Assembly: GCA_032718475.1 (NCBI GenBank)
Contig: JAUCBJ010004345.1
Location: forward strand, 1-23,168
From: Nemertoderma westbladi
Taxonomy: Eukaryota > Xenacoelomorpha > Nemertodermatida > Nemertodermatidae
Direction: 5' to 3'
Length of the DNA stretch: 23,168 nucleotides
The translations under genes were made by a program, and so were the position numbers. Below the pieces are notes generated by a model, which was given only the letters and a program-made list of their open reading frames with translations, ran no database searches and had not been told where the DNA came from. Below, piece by piece: positions 17,111 to 23,168 of this stretch (positions within the stretch are counted from its first letter, which is position 1; the number at the start of each line of letters is the position of its first letter).

Positions 17111-19745
17111 TACTACTACTACTAGGTCGAGCGAACTCGGACAGTGGAAATGAGATCCTTCCAGGCTTCCCGATTCTTCATAGTTGTCGCAATTTCGTTT
17201 CTCCCAAGTTCAGTATCCCTTTCAAGTTGATCTATATATGTTATGGCAGGTCGTCCACGACTACGCTTTCCATGAGTTGGTTGCCAGAGAAGTAGATCTG
17301 GTATGACCTCGTCTTTACTTCGCCAGCAGTGCCCACTGAATCTTAATCTGCGTTCACGGAGGGTGGTTGATACAGGTGGTATTGTACCATAAAGCTCGGC
17401 GTTTGTCATGTGTTGTCTCCAGCTGATGTTTAGGGCTGCCCTTAGTAGTCTTGTGTAGCAACCATCAATTCGTTGTTCAAGTGATTTAGTCAGTGTCCAG
17501 GTCTCACCCCCGTATAAAAATACACTTTCCACTGTGGCTCGAAAGAACTTAGTCTTCAGGTGCCTGGAGAGATCTGATTTCCAGATGGTATCCATTTTTG
17601 ATAGAGCTACCCAAGCCTTTGCTTTCCTAACTTCTATGTCCTTTTTGCTACTCTCTATCCATGATCCAAGGTACTGGAAGTCATCGACCTTCCTTAGTTG
17701 ATTATTATCAATGGTTGTCAAGTTTCCATCAACATTAAAGGTCATGAATTCGGTCTTGGTAGCATTTATATGCAATCCAACCTCCTTAGCAGCCCTCTCC
17801 ACTTTATTTAGTAGAAGCTGTGCATCTGCTAGTGTATTAGAGAGCAGGGCGATGTCATCCGCAAAGTCGGTGTCTGTGACTGTAGTTGCCGGATATCTAC
17901 TACTTCTGCGTTCTTGAAGTGTGAATCCCAGATCTTCACCCTTTGTGGCCGTCCTCATTGCGTAATCCAGCACAATTACAAATAGTAATGGTGCTAATGT
18001 GTCACCTTGCAGTACGCCAGCCAGGATTGAGAAAAACTCAGTTTCACCATCTGGTGAGAGTACCTGCGCTTCTGTGTCACAATATAACAATCCAATGCCA
18101 GCAACAATTACTTCTGGTATCCATAAGCTCTTAGGATTTCAAGCATTTTACCTCTATGGATGGAGTCGAATGCCTTCTTGAAGTCCACAAAAGTCATGAC
18201 TGCGGGGAGATTCTTTGACTTAATTCCTTCAATCAGTCTCCATAGTGCAAGTATCTGAGCTATTGTTGATCTACTTGGTCGAAATCCGTTTTGGCTCTTA
18301 CGCAGTAGTTTCTCTATGTGAGGCCTAATCCTATATAGAATCATTTTATTGTATATTTTGGCAGCTACCACAAGCAGACAGATCCCACGATAGTTTGTTG
18401 GTATGCCGAGGTCTCCTTTCTTGGGGAGAGGCTTTAGTTGACCTTTAGTCCAAATTGGTGGTGGCTTTTCCCCTTTTAACATCCGGTTGCAAACATTCAA
18501 TAATGGTCGATTTAGCACTCCGGTTTTCCATACCTCCGCTGGGATTTCATCTAATCCACTCGCTTTATTATTGGACATGCTTTTAATGCTTCTTTGGAGT
18601 TCGGCAGGTGTGAAGTCCCCTGTTTCTATAGGTAGTGTCTTGTCATATATTTTCCTTGTAGGGCTGACCTCGATGTTTGGTGGCTGCCCAAGCAAGTTGC
18701 TGAAGTGATTTTTCCACTTCCCAACACGTTCTTCAGGACTATCGGCTTTGAGGCGCCCCTTTGCACAACTTTTCCGACCAGATACCTCATTTACAGCTTG
18801 CCAGGTAAGTCTTGATTGTTGCTGTATGTGAGCAGTTGTAATTGCTTCAGTCTTATCCTGTATGTACTTTTCCTGGCTGATGTTGTAGGCCAATTTAAGA
18901 TCGTCCTTAGCTTTCTCAACCTTGTTAATGTTTTCGGTTGTTGGTTGTTCGGTTTTAACTTTGTAGGCTATCTTAAGATCTTCTCTCTTACAAGTAACCT
19001 CAGAGTTTTGCCATGGCACATACTGTTTTCGTTTAGGTTTCGGGGGGATATGCCTCTTAGCTGATTCCTTGTGGGCTGTTATTATATTCTGGTATATTGA
19101 ATCGGTGGATTGGTCTTCATCCATTGACTGAAGTGCTTCAAAGCGGTTTTGAACTTTTACTGTATAAGCATCCTTTACAGCATTGTCAGTTCTGAGTTTC
19201 TCCCAGTCATAGTTGATTTGCTTGCTTGTCCTGGGTTTGCTGGCTCTCAAACTGAGTCTGATCTCTGCAGTCACAATTCTGTGGTCCGAACCAATTAGGT
19301 TGAACGAGCTGTATGCCTCGCAGTTGATCATGCTATTTCTCCACTTTTTGTTTATAAGGATGTAATCCAGTTGTGCTTTGGTTCCATTAGGGTATTGAAA
19401 GGTCCATAGCTTCCCCTTACTCTTTTCGAATGTGTTGTTTGTTGGTATCAATTCACATTCTTCCATTAGGTCTAAAAGTAAGTACCCATTTCTGTTAGAA
19501 CTGGTGTTATAGGTGTAACCCTTGATGTCTTCTGGGCCAATTTGCGCATTCAGGTCACCAGCAATGACTTTAACATTGTGTTTCGGGATGTCCTTAATAA
19601 GTCCAGTCAGTTCTTCATAAAACTTCACTGCTTGTTCTGGCTCTGATGCATTGGTTGGACTGTAGCAACATATAACTGTTGTCTTGGGATTCCCATCAAA
19701 TGTTGCGATCATAACCCTGGAATTTATGGGCGCTATGGAGGTATT
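17111..19745 (-). pseudogene. LINE B: endonuclease (5'-truncated), RT and C-terminal region
   Basis: Two minus-strand frames cover one protein. Frame 19712-18108 (534 codons): endonuclease from CYSPT (16-20), GDLNA (52-56), QLDYILI (114-120), GSDHR (141-145); linker; RT with NNKASGLDEIPAEVW (381-395), YRGICLL, QNGFRPSRST (474-483) and motif A FVDFKKAFDS (508-517). Frame 18090-17122 (322 codons): GVLQGDTLAP (25-34), catalytic FADD (76-79), DFQYLGSWIE, ETWTLTKSLE, RLRFSGHCWR. One single-base loss near 18120 separates the frames. Coding similarity extends a few codons upstream of 19712 to about 19745, where the copy is truncated before the first endonuclease motifs. The stop is the first unit of (TAG)4 at 17113-17124. 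Family: RTE-like by layout, with moderate certainty. Recent, judged by the near-identical copy B'. Confidence 0.9.
17113..17124 (-). repeat. (TAG)4 3' tail of LINE B
   Basis: On the minus strand the ORF ends RVRST and its TAG stop is the first of four TAG units, followed by TA and then flanking sequence. Matching (TAG)4 tails end B' (10092-10103) and A (21422-21433). Confidence 0.85.
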
Positions 19746-19880
19746 TATATATTAATAAAAATAACACCAATTTGTTTATAAAGGATAATATAAAGGATGT
19801 TATTAGCTACTTTGGTGGGTGTAGAATTGAGTATACACAAAAGCAAATGTTTAAAAAAGTTTTTAATCTAAAATTGAGTT
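19746..19880. other. AT-rich spacer between two divergent truncated LINEs
   Basis: About 135 bp of AT-rich DNA lies between the broken 5' ends of LINE B (minus) and LINE A (plus). No repeat or target duplication was recognised. Confidence 0.5.
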
Positions 19881-21433
19881 AAAAATTCCCGGAAAAGCCA
19901 ACCAACCACCAAGGTTAAGGCTGAATCACCAGCCGATCGCCTCAATGGTTGGAAAGCCCACTTTGAAAAGCTCCTCAATAATGACAGGGTATTGCCTGAT
20001 AACTTTATAGAAGTAAAAGTGTCTGAGTCTGTACTCCCAGATATTCCCATTGGCGATATCTCCTTTGCAGAAGTGAAGGCTGCTGCAAAGAGCATTAAGA
20101 CCAATCGTGCCAGTGGAGTAGATGGTGTTCCCCCTGAGGTCTTTAAAATACCTGAGTGTTTAAAGCTCATCTATCCCATCATAGTAGACATGTACCGTAC
20201 AACAAGAGTCCCACAAGAAATGAAAACAAATAAGTTGGTGCCAGTTCCCAAGAAGGGCAACCTAACACTCTATGGTTCTTTTCGGGGAATCTCATTGATC
20301 TCAATTGCTGCAAAACTATACAATAGAATTCTATTAAATCGCATCAGGGATCCCATTGAGAGACTGCTACGTGGAAATCAGAATGGGTTCCGTAAAGGTC
20401 GTGGGACCATGGAGCCCATTTTGGCACTTAGAAGGATAATTGAAGAGTTATCAAAAAAGAAAGACAGGCATCTGGCTGTTATCTTTGTTGACTTCTTCAA
20501 GGCCTTTGATTCAGTCTCTCGCTCACGTATGTTCAGCATACTTTCATTATATGGGATTCCTGGTGAAATTATTGCAGCAATCAGATCAGTATACGATGGT
20601 TCGACGATGGTTTTGCTGATGACTTAGGAGTACTCTCAGAATCATTAGAGGGAGCCCAGCGGCTCCTCAGCTCATTAGAACATGCTGCTTCTAGTGTTGG
20701 TCTTTTTATTAACTCCAGAAAGACAAAAATTCTGACAGTTAACTTTGAAAGTCCTCAGCAAGTCTCTGATCGGATGAGCATAAGCTCAAAGGATGGTATG
20801 CTTGAGCATGTGGACGACTTCTGTTACCTGGGATCATGGATCCGGAAGTCAGGTGAGGACCTTCGAATACGTAAGGGAAAGGCATGGGCAGCCTTGAATA
20901 GGCTTTCCAGGATTTGGAAGTCACCTAGAATTAATCGGAAACTTAAAGTCCGATTATTCAGAGCAGCAGTAGTTCCAGTACTCCTCTACGGGAGTCCATG
21001 CTGGGCTCTAACTGCTGAGGACACCAAATCTCTGGATGGCACATTCACAAGAATGCTACGCCGGGTACATTGTGTCAAGTACAATGCACACATCTCCAAC
21101 CAGACACTATATAACATTGGAGGTGTCTCATTGGTTCCCCCAAGCTTGACACTAGAACAAAATCGCCTCCGCTTTGCAGGACATTGCTTTCGCCGTGAGG
21201 ACCAGCCAGTGCATAATCTTGTACTTTGGCAGCCTCATGGAGTGAATAAGCATGGTGGACAGCCCATGACTTTCTTGAGACGCATCTTAAAGGACACTGG
21301 CCTTAAAGATGCGGATGATCTAGCAAATGTCATGGGTGATAGGGAGTTGTGGCGGTGCAATTTTGTTGACAAGCCGGCATAGCATTCTTAAAAATGCAGC
21401 TGCAATGCAGCATGCCGATCCTAGTAGTAGTAG
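19881..21433 (+). pseudogene. LINE A: 5'-truncated RT with an internal deletion, and C-terminal region
   Basis: The coding match begins near 19890 (KVKAESPADRLNGWKAHFEKLL, in frame before the first Met at 19992). RT boxes follow: TNRASGVDGVPPEVFK, SFRGISLIS, QNGFRKGRGT, and motif A FVDFFKAFDS, where FF replaces the usual FxK. After SVYDGST (about 20590-20605) about 200 bp are missing compared with A', including the whole PQG-type box, and the frame changes. It resumes at FADD (20612-20623) and stays open to 21382 through DFCYLGSWI, LLYGSPCWALT, RLRFAGHCFRRED and VMGDRELWR. (TAG)4 at 21422-21433 ends the element. The endonuclease is absent. It cannot be active. Related to LINE B but a distinct family. 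Confidence 0.9.
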
Positions 21434-22776
21434 AGTTAAAAATTTCAAGATAATATAGTATTTGTAGTGTCCAACCCCCGGGTCCATTACTTCAAATAGC
21501 AATTGTAAGGATAGTAAGGATCCAGGGGGAAGCCGGGAACTCTCGGTGTCGGGCCTGGCTGGGGACGCTAAACAGGGGCAGTTTCTTAATGAGTGGCGAT
21601 TGGCCAATTGGAAGCGGCATTTATCAATGTGAAGCCGAGCGCTGAAGTCGAAAAGAACTCTGGCAAGTTCACGCTGCTGAGAGAGCGCGGAATGGACAGG
21701 TAGGTGAGAGAAAATAGAGTCATGATGGAGGACGGCAACAGGTTCACAGGAGCCAAGATCACCTAACTGGAAGGGGGTAGGAATAACGGGTTTCCAGTTG
21801 TCAATGAGACTGCGAGCGGGGCAGCCGGGGGAACCCACGGGGGGCCAACTGATACCATTGAGGGGGCAGCTGGGGCCGCAGGGAGGCTGGCTTGTGTAGG
21901 CTCAGGAACATCGGGATTCACTCCAATGTTGGACGTGCTGTCCTCGTTCTCCTGATCGGGAGTAGAGCGAGAAGCGAGACTGGAACGCTCCACTCTCAGT
22001 TCAAGTTCTTTGATAGTTTCATAGCGTCAGCTTACGGCACTCAGACTGGAGTTTTAGGTTTTGGGCAGCTTGGTCAGCAGCCTGCCGAGCAGCAAATGTG
22101 GCCAGTTCGCCTTCACGATTGTGTGATGATTGAGTTTTGTCGAAATGTTCGAGTTCGAAGTTGGCTTCGAGTTCTTGACGGGCCAATCGGGCAGCCATTC
22201 GAGAACTCGCACCCGAGACAATGGACTGTGTACCGGAACGGGTGTATAGGTAGGTTTGCGCAGCGGTGCTGCAGCCGCATGCATTAGCTGCATTGCACAC
22301 TGAGGAGATCCACATCTCCATGTTCTCGGAGTGGCCGACTGACCGACTGTTTGGAGAGTTTTCATGTGTATCGATGGCGGCGCACTCCAGAATGACGTCG
22401 GTTAGGTCTTCTAGTAGCAGCTTTAGCACAGGTACTGCAGCTGCCCTGTCCTTCAATGTGGTTGCTTACTTGGTTTGAGTCGTGTTACGCGGGATTTTGC
22501 TGTCGTCCGGTTTTGTTTGAGAAAGTCTGTACTGGTATCAGTTACTTCTGGTTCTGCTGATACTAGCAGCACTGCCACTGAGACTGTAGGCTTCAAGTTC
22601 AACTTGATCGAGTTGCGGGCTGGCAGGGGCTCTTCTTCCACAACGTCAACTGCTGAACTGGGGGGTGGGTTGATGTTTGGTTTGCATTTCGTTGACATCC
22701 ACCAGTCAGCCAGTGACCTGTGAAAGCCGTCGAAAGGAATGTAGCGATCAGCGACAGAGTCGGCATCGGAATCCAT
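21434..22776 (-). pseudogene. GC-rich degenerate coding region, possibly gag-like (BEL/Pao type?)
   Basis: Minus-strand frames chain with single shifts: 22776-22453 (MDSDADSVADRYIPFDGF...), 22456-22019, 21993-21763, and perhaps 21838 leftwards to the edge of LINE A. SRVTRLKPSKQ running into LKDRAAAVPVLKLLLEDL, then SGASSRMAARLARQELEANF and an alanine/glutamate-rich helical stretch (FAARQAADQAAQNLKL), resembles the N-terminal gag part of BEL/Pao-type LTR retrotransposons. A proline/alanine-rich segment follows. No zinc knuckle, protease or RT is present. Base composition is clearly more GC-rich than the rest of the window. It could equally be a decayed host gene. Confidence 0.35.
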
Positions 22777-23168
22777 AGTCCTAGCTGAACTGCAAGTTTA
22801 TTAGTAGGTGTTGGGTGAAGTGAAGTGGAGTAGATTCCAGGCCAATCTGCCAATGCACCATGTGGTGAGCGTCACAATCACAGCAACAATCTTAAGTGGT
22901 CATGTGCATGTGCGTGTGTAGTGTTTTTAGACTTGGGTGAAGGGAGTACAGTTGTAGCGCAGAGTACAGGGCAATGGTTCAGTGGTATTTAAAATAGAGT
23001 TCAGACTGTTCTGCTGTTAGAAGCAGCAATTATATTTTATTTACAAAAATTCCTGCGTTCAGAAGTTTTGAACTGCATTCAGAAATTTCCAGACTTTGAG
23101 ACAGGCACAGTCAATCATTCTAATGCCTTGGAATGCTAGCGGGCTAGTGTAGCCTATTGCTGTATTGT
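22777..23168. other. No recognised feature
   Basis: This would be the 5' leader/LTR side of the gag-like region, but no TG...CA repeat pair or primer-binding site could be recognised inside the window. Confidence 0.4.

Overview
The window reads as animal (metazoan) nuclear DNA, probably from a marine invertebrate. It is AT-rich and carries poly(A), poly(G) and poly(C) tracts, AATAAA-type 3' signals and scattered TAGGCCTA-like words. It has no operon-like gene packing. Nearly everything that can be recognised is mobile-element DNA: non-LTR retrotransposons (LINEs) with AP-type endonuclease and reverse transcriptase, a complete PIF/Harbinger DNA transposon, a long-inverted-repeat foldback element, and more decayed pieces. 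No intact host gene could be supported. The species guess is weak.

Layout. 0.3-1.2 kb: short tandem repeats, with a ~720-bp segment that looks inserted into them. 1.6-2.6 kb (minus): decayed LINE copy, called A' here. 4.2-4.9 kb (plus): LINE ORF1p-like protein, ending beside a hAT-like terminus at 4995. 5.0-7.3 kb (minus): CR1/Jockey-like LINE C, with a PHD-type zinc finger, endonuclease, linker and first half of the RT. 7.4-8.3 kb: diverged direct repeats rich in ACCGGT palindromes. 8.5-9.2 kb (minus): a second ORF1p-like protein. 9.25-10.1 kb (plus): 5'-truncated LINE B'. 10.6-11.5 kb (plus): probable relic of a second Harbinger transposase running into a proline-rich ORF. 12.1-13.2 kb: foldback element with arms of about 395 bp. 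13.24-16.37 kb: PIF/Harbinger element with TAA target duplication, a MADF/BESS-like partner gene (plus) and a transposase gene (minus), both frameshifted. 17.1-19.75 kb (minus): nearly intact but 5'-truncated LINE B. 19.9-21.43 kb (plus): LINE A. 21.5-22.8 kb (minus): GC-richer degenerate ORF, possibly gag-like.

How the parts relate. A/A' and B/B' are two families of one RTE-like LINE group, each present as inverted copies in the window. A, B and B' all end in exactly four TAG units. In the PIF/Harbinger element, transposase and DNA-binding partner are convergent between termini that carry iterated TIR-like motifs; in this superfamily the two proteins act together to bind and cut the ends. 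No element seen here is plainly autonomous: each has truncations, frameshifts, stops or lost catalytic residues. The most system-like structures are the 40-bp-spaced subterminal array of the Harbinger element, the foldback element beside it, and the endonuclease duplication in LINE C.
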